A stretch of 64,000 bases of DNA, taken from assembly GCA_017453325.1 (NCBI GenBank), contig JAFTKK010000040.1, positions 1-64,000 on the forward strand, read 5' to 3'. Of the stretch, positions 1-7,900 are shown piece by piece. A model generated the notes under the pieces. The model saw only the letters and a program-made list of their open reading frames with translations, ran no database searches and had not been told where the DNA came from. The position numbers were made by a program, and so were the translations under genes. Positions within the stretch are counted from its first letter, which is position 1. The number at the start of each line of letters is the position of its first letter. This DNA comes from Clostridia bacterium (GTDB taxonomy: Bacteria > Bacillota > Clostridia > Oscillospirales > CAG-272).

Positions 1-334
1 CGAATTCGGAATCCGTTGGCTCGTATCCGAACCATTGCGCTTTTCCGTTGTCATCCCATATATGAGGCTTGCGATCTCTTGCCGCGCCCTTGAGTCCAAT
101 AATTTCATGGAACATAAAGGTTTGGCTGTCCACAAGTCCTTCCTTGCGGTTTATGATCGAGAGCTTGAGACCTTCATACTGTCCTGAAACTCTCGCCGTC
201 ACAAACTCGACCTTGGCTCGGAGATCGCCACCTATATCGCTGATCATCGCTTTCCCTGCAAACACGGTGTCGGCGGAGAGCAGCTCGGATTCTCCGAAAA
301 TCCTTTGCATTTGTCTTTCATAAAAATTCGTCAT
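1..334 (-). CDS. Partial accessory-element protein (C-terminus off window)
   Basis: I read 111 codons from an ATG at 334 running off the left edge, so the C-terminal part is missing. The start begins MTNFYERQMQRIFGE and has a GGAGG box just upstream, inside the last codons of the preceding gene. The protein is mixed alpha/beta, with no signal peptide or membrane segment in the visible part. It resembles short cargo proteins that I associate with Firmicute conjugative (Tn1549-like) elements, but I cannot name a domain. It is the last visible gene of a minus-strand operon with the genes at 338 and 1208, which supports a shared accessory role. Confidence 0.75.
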   Translation of the reverse strand, partial: MTNFYERQMQRIFGESELLSADTVFAGKAMISDIGGDLRAKVEFVTARVSGQYEGLKLSIINRKEGLVDSQTFMFHEIIGLKGAARDRKPHIWDDNGKAQWFGYEPTDSEF

Positions 335-337
335 GCC

Positions 338-1195
338 TTAACCTCCGAATTTCATTCCGTTGCCCGGCGAGAGATAGGCATCCATCTCGTCTTGGGTGTG
401 AAGGAAATAATCATCTCCGCTATGCCAGAAGGACACGTACAGATCTCCCTCATCGGTGCGGATTTCCCGCTGCTCAAAGCCCTCGCCAAGACCATCGCTG
501 TTCTGACCGCTGATGGCATCCTTGAGTCGCTCGGTTTCTTCGGGGGAGAGTGCTTCGGTGAGATAGCAGTCGATCTTGCCGTAAAGTGTTCCTCTGCGTT
601 CCGTCACATCCCACTCTGCGAACACGAGTTTGTCGCCAAGCTCGGCGTGATCTCCGACATATACAGCCATGTTGATCTCGGTGGCTTGCTCCCGCGCGAT
701 AGCTTCTTCGATGGCATCCTTGTTATCGACCAACACGTCGTTGCTCGTTTCATAGTAGTTGCCGTATTCGTGATCGCAGATGTTTGCCGTCAGAGGACAA
801 TAGAAGGTTTCTTTTGTGGCGGCGAGGGATTTGAGCATCTCCTTGATGTCATCGTACAGATCCTCGGTGCATTCGTATTGTTCGTGGATAAGATTCTGTT
901 CGAGATCGTCGCGCAGTTCTTCACGAACATCCGATACCGATTCGTCGAGGATACGCACATCGTAGAGGGTGTCTTTGCCGTCTATGATTCGTAAGAGCCC
1001 TTGGCCTGCATCACTGTCTGCGTGGAGGCGAATCGGCGCATCCTTCTTCCGCATATCTTCGACTCGCAATCCAAAGGGAGATACCCTTGTCATGCCGTAT
1101 TCCTGAAGCGTATCGTATATGCGGTTATACTCGGTTGCCACATCGTAGGTGGCTTCATCTTGTCCGTTGGGGTGTTTGATTGTTACTTTCAGCAT
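338..1195 (-). CDS. Hypothetical acidic protein of accessory element, 285 aa
   Basis: The ORF is complete, with an AAGGAG ribosome binding site upstream of the ATG. The protein is strongly acidic and begins MLKVTIKHPNGQDE. Near the C-terminus it carries a segment reading SGQNSDGLGEGFEQ followed by a beta-rich tail ending in FGG. That segment recurs, from memory, in cargo proteins of Clostridia conjugative elements (a DUF6329-type region is my best guess). No catalytic motif is visible. It sits 12 bp downstream of the 225-residue gene and 3 bp upstream of the partial gene at the window edge, so the three are very likely co-transcribed. Function is unknown; anti-restriction or regulation would be guesses. 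Confidence 0.7.
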   Translation of the reverse strand: MLKVTIKHPNGQDEATYDVATEYNRIYDTLQEYGMTRVSPFGLRVEDMRKKDAPIRLHADSDAGQGLLRIIDGKDTLYDVRILDESVSDVREELRDDLEQNLIHEQYECTEDLYDDIKEMLKSLAATKETFYCPLTANICDHEYGNYYETSNDVLVDNKDAIEEAIAREQATEINMAVYVGDHAELGDKLVFAEWDVTERRGTLYGKIDCYLTEALSPEETERLKDAISGQNSDGLGEGFEQREIRTDEGDLYVSFWHSGDDYFLHTQDEMDAYLSPGNGMKFGG

Positions 1196-1207
1196 ATCGG
1201 TTTCTCC

Positions 1208-1885
1208 TTATTTGAATTGAATTGCACCGAGACCGTATCGGCGGATCGCCATTGCGTTGCAGATCACACCGAAGAGCTTCGGGGGAATGAGGTCACTGTC
1301 GGCAAGGTCGCTGATGGTGAGGTGCTTTGTTCCAATGGCGAGATCCTTGGCACAGCAGAACAAGGCATATCCAGCTTCGGTGGTGTTGCTGATGCGGATA
1401 CGGTCGTATGCGATCTCGCATCGATCAACGTATCGGCTCACTTGATTCCACAGCCGTCCGTCTGCGGTGAAGAGATAGACCGCCGCCATGAGCGCGTTGT
1501 CCTTTTTGTTCATCTTTCTGACTGCCTCAGTAAAGGCTTCTTTGTGCTTATCGTTTTTGAATTGCATGGTGTTTTCCTCGCTTTCTCTGATGTGGTGGCG
1601 GAGTCTTAACTGAAAAGCAAAATGGTTGACGGTGGAGAGTGCTTCGAGCAGTGCTTCTTTGATCGGTACTGCGCCTGCGGTGATGCGCTCCTTCATATAC
1701 GGGCATTTGCCCTCGGTGCATCCGATTCCTTTGTGCCAGTGCAGGCAGTATCTGCAATCGCAGTCGTTGGCGGTGTACTCGAATTTATTAAAAACGAATA
1801 CGCCGTATCCTCTCGGACGGAAGTTCGGGATACGTGTCATCAACCTTTCAAGCTCTCGGTCGGTATAGGTAATGGTAAGTAGCAT
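1208..1885 (-). CDS. Hypothetical accessory-element protein with Cys/His cluster, 225 aa
   Basis: The start at 1885 has a GGAG box. The N-terminal half (about residues 1-105) contains a cysteine/histidine cluster, CDCRYCLHWHKGIGC followed by KCPYMKERI, that could bind a metal. The second half, beginning MQFKNDKHKEAF, looks like an independent alpha-helical domain and is preceded in frame by an AGGA-like box. It may therefore also be made from an internal start near 1566, or represent two fused proteins. The C-terminus contains LADSDLIPPKLFGVICNAMA. Both halves resemble proteins I associate with Firmicute conjugative elements. Function is unknown. The gene heads the small operon that continues with the 285-residue gene. 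Confidence 0.7.
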   Translation of the reverse strand: MLLTITYTDRELERLMTRIPNFRPRGYGVFVFNKFEYTANDCDCRYCLHWHKGIGCTEGKCPYMKERITAGAVPIKEALLEALSTVNHFAFQLRLRHHIRESEENTMQFKNDKHKEAFTEAVRKMNKKDNALMAAVYLFTADGRLWNQVSRYVDRCEIAYDRIRISNTTEAGYALFCCAKDLAIGTKHLTISDLADSDLIPPKLFGVICNAMAIRRYGLGAIQFK

Positions 1886-1910
1886 ATTTTGATCTCCTTT
1901 TCGTTAAAAT

Positions 1911-1956
1911 GAAAAAAGCCAACCGTTTGGGAGCGTACTCCGTAAACGATTGGCTT
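1911..1956 (-). terminator. Hairpin plus T-run between two accessory genes (terminator/attenuator)
   Basis: On the minus strand CACCCAAG leads into a stem (AAGCCAATCGTTT pairing with AAACGGTTGGCTT) followed by TTTTTTC. It lies downstream of the 217-residue gene and 25 bp upstream of the 225-residue gene's start, so it can end one transcript or attenuate the next. A similarly built element is at 2652-2695. Confidence 0.7.
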
Positions 1957-1963
1957 GGGTGAT

Positions 1964-2617
1964 TTACATTTTTAATTGTGGGGTGTTGTCCTGATCGAAG
2001 GACGGCTGTTCATCTGCAAGACTTTGGTAGCCGTAGGTCAGCTTTTCGAGCAGACCGTCGAGCTGCTGATCCTGTTCGTAGGTCAACGATTCGCAGTTAT
2101 CTCTTGCGTAGGCGATGCACCGATAGAGCAGGCTTGCCTCATCCTCGCTGAACATCCTGTTTTTGTCCATAAGCTGTGATCGGGTGATAAAGGATTCCTT
2201 GGCGTGTTCAAAGTCAGTCGTATAATCTCCGTGTGCCACATACGTTCCATTTCGTGCCTGTTTCCACGTGCAGAACATGAAGCCGTGACTGCCGTATGCT
2301 CCGGCGAGGACGGTGTCGCCATATTCGGAGAATTTTCGGTATTGGCTGACCTCGGGAATTGGCATCTTGGGGGATCGCTCATATAGATTCACGTATTCAC
2401 GGATGCGATAGGCTTCGTCGCTGATTGCCGTGAAGGTGTCACCGAAGTTCTGCGAGGTAACCTTATCATCAGTATAGAGAAGTGTTCCGTCTGTCAGCTG
2501 CTGACAGAGAAAAACTCCGTTTTGACGAATCGACAGCGTTCCTGTGGCTTCATCGAGCGTTCCCGTGCATCCGAGCTTCGGGAGCTTTCGCATCATTTCT
2601 TCTTGGTAAATGCTCAT
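1964..2617 (-). CDS. Hypothetical accessory-element protein, 217 aa
   Basis: I chose the ATG at 2617 (MSIYQEEMMRKL) because it has a GGAGG box 8 bp upstream. The open frame extends further 5' but would run into the tRNA region. The protein is soluble and aromatic-rich, with a beta-rich N-terminal half and a helical C-terminal half ending NTPQLKM. I recognise no domain. It is flanked on both sides by similar hairpin leaders and shares direction with the three genes that follow. It probably belongs to the same mobile-element fragment. The next gene is separated by the hairpin at 1911-1956. Confidence 0.65.
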   Translation of the reverse strand: MSIYQEEMMRKLPKLGCTGTLDEATGTLSIRQNGVFLCQQLTDGTLLYTDDKVTSQNFGDTFTAISDEAYRIREYVNLYERSPKMPIPEVSQYRKFSEYGDTVLAGAYGSHGFMFCTWKQARNGTYVAHGDYTTDFEHAKESFITRSQLMDKNRMFSEDEASLLYRCIAYARDNCESLTYEQDQQLDGLLEKLTYGYQSLADEQPSFDQDNTPQLKM

Positions 2618-2651
2618 GTATTTTTCCTCCTGATTTTTTATTTTTGGCAAA

Positions 2652-2695
2652 AGAAAAAGGCACACGGATTTTTCTTTTCCATGTGCCTTGGGTGG
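2652..2695 (-). promoter_or_regulatory. Leader hairpin upstream of 217-aa gene
   Basis: The minus strand reads CACCCAAGGCACATGG, an A-rich loop, then CCGTGTGCCTTTTTC. The 8-bp stem (2657-2664 with 2682-2689) plus a second 3-bp stem and a T-run make an intrinsic-terminator-like leader about 35 bp before the gene start. The CACCCAAG lead-in matches the element at 1911-1956. Confidence 0.55.
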
Positions 2696-2797
2696 CTGAT
2701 ATTCTGCCCCGACAGAGTTCAAATCCCTGAACTGTGGGGAAATAGCGATTTTATATCTCCATTTTTGTATCTCGATATTTCGCTCTGAAAAACGAAA

Positions 2798-2823
2798 AAA
2801 GCCTTGAAAAATCAAGGCTTTTT
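2798..2823 (-). terminator. Intrinsic terminator of the tRNA operon
   Basis: AAAGCCTTG and CAAGGCTTT arms flank a 6-nt loop, with T-runs on both strands. The hairpin sits 30 bp beyond the CCA end of tRNA-fMet. A second small hairpin (GGCGAT/ATCGCC) lies between them. Confidence 0.8.
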
Positions 2824-2852
2824 GTGGCGATATCTTTTTTATCGCCCTTTGA

Positions 2853-2930
<78 letters not shown>

Positions 2931-2945
2931 ATATGAAGTTGTTGA

Positions 2946-3033
2946 GTGGTGCCGGAAGCCGGGATCGAACCGGTACGATACTAAGTATCACGGGATTTTA
3001 AGTCCCGGGCGTCTGCCAGTTCCGCCATTCCGG
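2946..3033 (-). tRNA. tRNA-Leu (TAA), CCA encoded
   Basis: This is an 88-nt class II tRNA with the acceptor stem GCCGGAA/TTCCGGC, the anticodon TAA in the loop CTTAAAA, and a long variable arm (TGATACTTAGTATCG). The T-loop TTCGATC and an encoded CCA are present. It is the first gene of a two-tRNA operon, 15 bp upstream of tRNA-fMet. Confidence 0.97.
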
Positions 3034-3070
3034 CATATTTCAAAAGGGCTTCCCCTTCACTCGCTTTGCT

Positions 3071-3099
3071 ATTATAACACACACCGCGCGCCTTGTCAA
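3071..3099 (-). promoter_or_regulatory. Sigma-A promoter of the tRNA operon
   Basis: A perfect TTGACA (complement of 3094-3099) and a perfect TATAAT (complement of 3071-3076) are separated by 17 bp. The -10 lies about 37 bp upstream of tRNA-Leu. Confidence 0.9.
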
Positions 3100-3119
3100 G
3101 TCTTTTTCAAAAAAAGTTA

Positions 3120-3149
3120 TTGACACATCTTAGCGTGTGATGGTATTAT
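3120..3149 (+). promoter_or_regulatory. Sigma-A promoter for rRNA methyltransferase gene
   Basis: TTGACA at 3120-3125 and TATTAT at 3144-3149 are 18 bp apart. The promoter is back-to-back with the tRNA promoter and 45 bp upstream of the chosen start at 3194. Confidence 0.75.
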
Positions 3150-3193
3150 AGATTATATTGACAGTATATCCCACCGAAAAGGAAAATATACCT

Positions 3194-4558
3194 ATGATCC
3201 CAACAAAATTTCTTGCGCGTATGCGTGAATACTTTGAGGATGCGGAATACGACGCATTTTGCGCGGCGCTGGAGGCACCTTCGGTGCGCGCGTTTCGCGT
3301 GAACACGCAAAAAACCGACGCGGGGCGTCTGCTGCCGCTATTGCCCTTTGCGGCACGCCCCCTGCCCTTTGCACGGGATGCGTTTTACGCCACCGACGAC
3401 AAGGTGGGCGCGCTCCCCTGCCACCACGCGGGGATGCTTTATATGCAGGACCCCTCTGCCATCAGCGCCATTGCCGCAGCAGAGGTAAAGAGGGGCGCGC
3501 GTGTGCTTGACCTTTGTGCGGCACCAGGGGGAAAATCCACGCAGCTCGGTGCTGCGATCGGCCCTGATGGGGTGCTGGTTTCCAACGAATACGTGCCTGC
3601 ACGGTGTCGTATTTTACAGGGCAACGTGGAGCGCATGGGGCTTACCAACACCGTGGTAACCAACCTTGACACCAAGGCGCTCGCCGACTTTTACGGCGCT
3701 TATTTTGACCTTGTGGTGGCAGACGCGCCCTGCTCGGGCGAGGGCATGTTCCGCAAATACGAGGTGGCGGGCGAGGAATGGAGCGAGGAAAACGTGACGC
3801 TTTGTGCGGCGCGGCAACGTGAGATCCTGCAAAACGCCGCACGGTGTGTGGCTCCCGGTGGCCGCCTGCTTTACTCGACCTGCACCTTTTCGCTTGCCGA
3901 AAACGAAGAAAACGTAGCGTGGTTTCTTGACACGCACCCCGATTTTTCGCTCATTCCCGTGGCGCGTGAGGTAGCGGCGGCCACGGCGGACGGTATTTCG
4001 GTAGCGGGGCGCGATCTCACGCTTTGCCGCCGTTTTCACCCGCATCTGTCGCCGGGTGAGGGGCAATTTCTTGCCCTGATGGTACGGCAGGAGGGGGCGG
4101 ACGGTGCAAAACCGCCGAAAAGCTGCGCGGTGACACCTTCCCGTGCCGAAACCGATACCGTTACGGCCTTTTTTGCCGACACGCTGACCGCGGCGCCAAG
4201 AGGTGCGCTCTGCCGTCTGCGCGACACCGTTTATCTCGCGCCCGATATCCCTCTTCCCTCCGCCGGTGTATTTGCGGCGGGGGTAGCGGTGGGAACGGTG
4301 CTGAAAAACCGTCTTGAGCCGCATCACCACCTTTACTCGGCATACGGTGCGCAATTTATCCGTCAGCTGCCCTTGACGACCGACGACGCGCGTGTGGCGG
4401 CCTACCTGCGCGGCGAGGAAATTGACGCCTCCGAGCTGGCAGGTGGCAAAAACGGCTTTGCCGCAGTCCTCTTTGAGGGCGCGCCCTTGGGCGGCGGCAA
4501 GCACGTATCGGGCAGACTGAAAAACCACTACCCCAAGGGCCTGCGAAACAGAGGATGA
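3194..4558 (+). CDS. NOL1/NOP2/Sun (RsmF-like) rRNA cytosine-C5 methyltransferase
   Basis: This 454-residue protein is a SAM-dependent RNA m5C methyltransferase, most likely acting on 16S rRNA. Visible motifs are DLCAAPGGKS (SAM binding, about residue 110), DAPCSGEGMFRK (conserved motif IV Cys) and YSTCTFS (motif VI catalytic Cys). The C-terminal third (about 290-454) matches the RsmF-type RNA-binding extension, with the final GLRNRG. I chose the ATG at 3194 because it follows an AAAAGGA box. A TTG start 36 bp earlier in the same frame has no such site. The exact target cytosine cannot be told from sequence. Confidence 0.92.
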   Translation: MIPTKFLARMREYFEDAEYDAFCAALEAPSVRAFRVNTQKTDAGRLLPLLPFAARPLPFARDAFYATDDKVGALPCHHAGMLYMQDPSAISAIAAAEVKRGARVLDLCAAPGGKSTQLGAAIGPDGVLVSNEYVPARCRILQGNVERMGLTNTVVTNLDTKALADFYGAYFDLVVADAPCSGEGMFRKYEVAGEEWSEENVTLCAARQREILQNAARCVAPGGRLLYSTCTFSLAENEENVAWFLDTHPDFSLIPVAREVAAATADGISVAGRDLTLCRRFHPHLSPGEGQFLALMVRQEGADGAKPPKSCAVTPSRAETDTVTAFFADTLTAAPRGALCRLRDTVYLAPDIPLPSAGVFAAGVAVGTVLKNRLEPHHHLYSAYGAQFIRQLPLTTDDARVAAYLRGEEIDASELAGGKNGFAAVLFEGAPLGGGKHVSGRLKNHYPKGLRNRG

Positions 4559-4588
4559 GCACGCCCTTAATAACAAGTAAGGAGTATT

Positions 4589-5317
4589 ATGATGTTGACC
4601 GTTTCTCATGTCAGCAAGCATTACGGCAAAAATCTTGCCTGCAACGACGTTTCCTTTCACCTGCCGCGCGGCGGCATTACCGTGCTGCTTGGCCCGAACG
4701 GGGCCGGAAAAAGCACGCTGCTGAAATCGATCACGGGCTTTTTACGCTATCGGGGTGACATTCTCGTTGGCGGCGTGCCGAACAAGACCGTGGAGGCACG
4801 GCGCCTGTTTGGGTACATCCCCGAGATCCCCTCGCTTTACCCCAACCTCACGGTAGCCGAGCACATGGAATTCATGGCACGCGCCTACCGACTGACCGAT
4901 TACAAGGATTTTGCCGCCGAGCTGCTTGACCGCTTTGAGCTGACCGACAAAAAGCACAAGTTTGGCGACGAGCTTTCCAAGGGTATGCAGCAAAAGCTGA
5001 ACCTGTGCCTCGGGCTCCTGCCCCGCCCCGACCTGCTCTTGATGGACGAGCCGATGATCGGCCTCGACCCGCACGCTATCAAGGAATTAAAGGATATGAT
5101 CGACGAGATGCGCCGCGAGGGGCGAACGGTGCTGGTTTCCACACACATGATCGACAGCGTGGATATGCTTTGGGATCGCGCTCTCATCATGCAGGGCGGC
5201 ACCCTGCGCGCTAGCGTGACGCGCGAGGAGCTCACGGCCCGCGGCGAGCGTCTTGAGGATCTCTTTTTTGCCATTACCGAGGGACCGACACCCGAAACGG
5301 AGGCGCCCCACACATGA
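4589..5317 (+). CDS. ABC transporter ATP-binding protein
   Basis: This 242-residue nucleotide-binding subunit has Walker A GPNGAGKST, signature LSKGMQQKL, Walker B LLLMDEP and a switch His in STHMID. It follows an AAGGAG box. Its stop overlaps the start of the next gene (ATGA), so the two are translationally coupled as an ATPase/membrane-subunit pair. It resembles the ATPases that serve large ABC-2-like export permeases in Firmicutes; the substrate is unknown. Confidence 0.93.
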   Translation: MMLTVSHVSKHYGKNLACNDVSFHLPRGGITVLLGPNGAGKSTLLKSITGFLRYRGDILVGGVPNKTVEARRLFGYIPEIPSLYPNLTVAEHMEFMARAYRLTDYKDFAAELLDRFELTDKKHKFGDELSKGMQQKLNLCLGLLPRPDLLLMDEPMIGLDPHAIKELKDMIDEMRREGRTVLVSTHMIDSVDMLWDRALIMQGGTLRASVTREELTARGERLEDLFFAITEGPTPETEAPHT

Positions 5318-6957
5318 GCATGACGCTATACTACATGGTGCACACCGTTAAAAACCAGATCCGCAAGCTCTTCCGCACCTGGGTGGTGGTATTTTTGCTG
5401 GTCTGCCTGCTCATCGGTGTGATCTTCGGTGTGGGTGCGGCGGCGCTTTCCTCCCTGTTTGAGGAGGAGACCCCCGAGGACGACTACTATGAGGAAACGC
5501 TGCCCGAGGACGAGCTGCCACCCGAGGAGAGCTTATCCGACGAAGAGGCGCACGCGCTCATAGAGCTGGCGATTGGCGGCGTGGTGCTGGCTGTCCTTTT
5601 CTTTTCCGCCTTTTCGGCAGATAAAAGCGGCAGCTCAATCTTTTTGATGGCGGACGTCAATTTGCTCTTTCAAGCCCCGTTACGCCCCCAAACGGTGCTG
5701 CTATTCCGCCTCATTATGCAGGCGGGCACCTCGTTTTTTGCAACGCTGTACCTGCTCTTCCAGATCCCCAATCTGGTGCTGAACTTAGGGCTTGGTCTCG
5801 GTGCCGCCCTTGCCATGCTTGCGGCATGGTTTTTGCTGATGATATACAGCAAGCTGCTTTCGGTGCTGCTCTATACCGTTTGCTCGACCCGCCCGACACT
5901 CAAAAAACGGCTGCGCCCCGCGCTTTACGCGCTCTTGGCCGCGCTTGGTGCCGCATTTTGGCTCTATGCCGCGCCCTTTGAGGGGGATTACCTCACGGCA
6001 GCCATCCGCTTCTTCAACGCGCCCGCCTCACGCTACATTCCCGTTTGGGGCTGGCTCAAGGCACTTGTTCTTTGCGTAATGGAAGGAAATGCGGCAGGGT
6101 GCTTGGCAGCGCTCGCAGCGCTCCTCGTGCTGGCCGTGCTGACGGTGCTTCTCATTCGCCGCGTGAAGGCCGATTTTTACGAGGAGGCCATGGCGCGCTC
6201 GGAGGAGACGGCCGCGCTGCGCGAGGCGCAGCAAAACGCCAAGGCGATGCGGCAACGCAAAAAGGACCGCAGCGAGCGTCTGCAGCGCGACGGATTTGCA
6301 CGAGGTGCGGGTGCCACGGTCTATTTTCACAAGGTGCTTTACAACCGCTTCCGTTTTGGCTTTTTTCATGTATTCACCAAAACCTCGATCACGTATCTTG
6401 CGGCGGCACTCGGCGTGACGGCCTTGATGGTTTTGATACTGAAAACCGCGTTTTTCCCTGCCGTGGCGCTGGTTTTGGCGGGCTTTAGCTTTTTCCGTGC
6501 GCTCGGCAACCCGATCTCCACCGACCTCGGGCAGGAGCATTTTTACACGGTGCCCGATACGGCGCACCGCAAGGTGCTCTTTTCCTTCCTTGGCGGCACG
6601 GTCAACACCGTTTTTGACCTACTCCCCGCCTTTTTGCTCTCGGCGCTGCTGCTGCGCGCCCATCCCGGCGAGGCGGTCGTGTGGTTTATCTTGATCGTAT
6701 CGGTAGGTACATTTTGCGACGGTGCGGGGATGTTTATTGACCTTTCCCTTTCCACGGGGCTTACGCAGATCGTGAAGTCACTCGTGCAGGTCATGTTCGT
6801 GTACCTCGGCCTGCTGCCGACGGCGGTGATGATCATTCTCGGCTTTGCGTTTGACCGTCTCATTCTTTTTGCGCTGCTTGCCACGGTGCTGAACCTTGGC
6901 ATTACGGCCATATCCCTTGCCCTTTCGCCTTTGTTTATTGAAAAAGGAAGAAGATAA
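5314..6957 (+). CDS. Large ABC exporter membrane protein (putative ABC exporter family)
   Basis: This 547-residue polytopic protein starts in overlap with the ATPase stop. It has an N-terminal membrane segment (about 20-45), an acidic loop (about 50-80, EEETPEDDYYEETLPEDE), then clusters of hydrophobic segments at about 85-290. A basic cytoplasmic stretch rich in Arg/Lys/Gln (about 300-345) is followed by another membrane block to the end. This layout fits the Firmicute 'putative ABC exporter' permease family (PF16962 from memory). Substrate unknown. Confidence 0.85.
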   Translation: MSMTLYYMVHTVKNQIRKLFRTWVVVFLLVCLLIGVIFGVGAAALSSLFEEETPEDDYYEETLPEDELPPEESLSDEEAHALIELAIGGVVLAVLFFSAFSADKSGSSIFLMADVNLLFQAPLRPQTVLLFRLIMQAGTSFFATLYLLFQIPNLVLNLGLGLGAALAMLAAWFLLMIYSKLLSVLLYTVCSTRPTLKKRLRPALYALLAALGAAFWLYAAPFEGDYLTAAIRFFNAPASRYIPVWGWLKALVLCVMEGNAAGCLAALAALLVLAVLTVLLIRRVKADFYEEAMARSEETAALREAQQNAKAMRQRKKDRSERLQRDGFARGAGATVYFHKVLYNRFRFGFFHVFTKTSITYLAAALGVTALMVLILKTAFFPAVALVLAGFSFFRALGNPISTDLGQEHFYTVPDTAHRKVLFSFLGGTVNTVFDLLPAFLLSALLLRAHPGEAVVWFILIVSVGTFCDGAGMFIDLSLSTGLTQIVKSLVQVMFVYLGLLPTAVMIILGFAFDRLILFALLATVLNLGITAISLALSPLFIEKGRR

Positions 6958-6960
6958 CGA

Positions 6961-6998
6961 AAAAATCCCACTGTGCTTGCGCACAGTGGGATTTTTTT
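6961..6998. terminator. Bidirectional terminator between ABC operon and degV
   Basis: AAAAATCCCACTGTGC and GCACAGTGGGATTTTT flank a TTGC loop, a 16-bp stem with T-runs on both strands. It ends both the plus-strand ABC operon and the minus-strand degV operon. Confidence 0.95.
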
Positions 6999-7015
6999 TG
7001 ATGTTTTTTTAAAAA

Positions 7016-7873
7016 TCATTCCTTTGGCTGATGCATAAAGAGCACGCCGAGGGTATTGCGGCCGCAATGGGCGGACACGGTGCAGCCTGCGCGGGTCACA
7101 TGAACCTCACCCCACGGGGCAGCGGCCTTCACCTGTGCCACGCATTGCTCGACGATGGCGTCGTCGCAGCCGGCGTGGGTGACAAACACATGGGAAAGAT
7201 CAATATTTGAGGCGTCACCAATGCGGTCTGCAACATAGGCCTGTAGCACGCGCGCAAATTTGCCGCGATATTTTTTACCCACACCCATCTTACCGTCATG
7301 CACCGAAATGCAGGGCTTTAACTGCAGCACGCCTGCGGCAAGTGCGGCCACGGCAGAGCATCTGCCGCCCTTATGTAAAAATTCAAGATCATCCACCACA
7401 AAGGAGGCATCCACCAAGGGAGTACGTGCGGCGCAGGCCTTGGCGATCTCGTCTGCGGCCATGCCCGATTTTGCCATCTCGGCGGCGGCAACGACCAAAA
7501 GGCCGCCACCCGTGGAGAGATTTTTGGTATCTACCACGTACACGTCGGGATAATTTGCGGCGGCAAGGCGCGCGTTATTATAGGTAGAGGACATGGTCCG
7601 GCTGATCGTGAAGCATACGACGGCGTCCCCGTTTTTGGTCTGCTCCTCAAAAAAGCGGCAAAACGCCTCGATATTCGGTGCGGCGGTCTTGGGCAGCTCC
7701 TTTTGCTCCTCGTAATGGCGGTAGATCATATCGGGATCAATATCAACACCGTCGGTATAGGATCGGCCGCCCAGGGTGACGGTAAGGGGCAGGATGCGCA
7801 CGTCATATTGTCGGATCAGCTCGGGACCGAGATCGGTGGTGCTGTCGCTGCAAATGATAACTTTTTTGCTCAT
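7016..7873 (-). CDS. DegV family fatty-acid-binding protein
   Basis: This 285-residue protein has the DegV start pattern IICSDSTTDLG, the TAAPN segment (TSQPS in most relatives) and the conserved ISRTMSSTYNNAR lipid-head-group region. It is of normal family length. DegV proteins bind fatty acids; in Firmicutes they hand exogenous fatty acids to a kinase (FakA) for phosphorylation. No FakA is in this window. It is the last gene of a four-gene operon and follows an acyl-CoA-ligase-like gene by 27 bp, which fits a lipid theme. The start has a good AAGGAG box. Confidence 0.92.
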   Translation of the reverse strand: MSKKVIICSDSTTDLGPELIRQYDVRILPLTVTLGGRSYTDGVDIDPDMIYRHYEEQKELPKTAAPNIEAFCRFFEEQTKNGDAVVCFTISRTMSSTYNNARLAAANYPDVYVVDTKNLSTGGGLLVVAAAEMAKSGMAADEIAKACAARTPLVDASFVVDDLEFLHKGGRCSAVAALAAGVLQLKPCISVHDGKMGVGKKYRGKFARVLQAYVADRIGDASNIDLSHVFVTHAGCDDAIVEQCVAQVKAAAPWGEVHVTRAGCTVSAHCGRNTLGVLFMHQPKE

Positions 7874-7900
7874 GTATGTTCTCCTTCGCGGTATTTGGGC

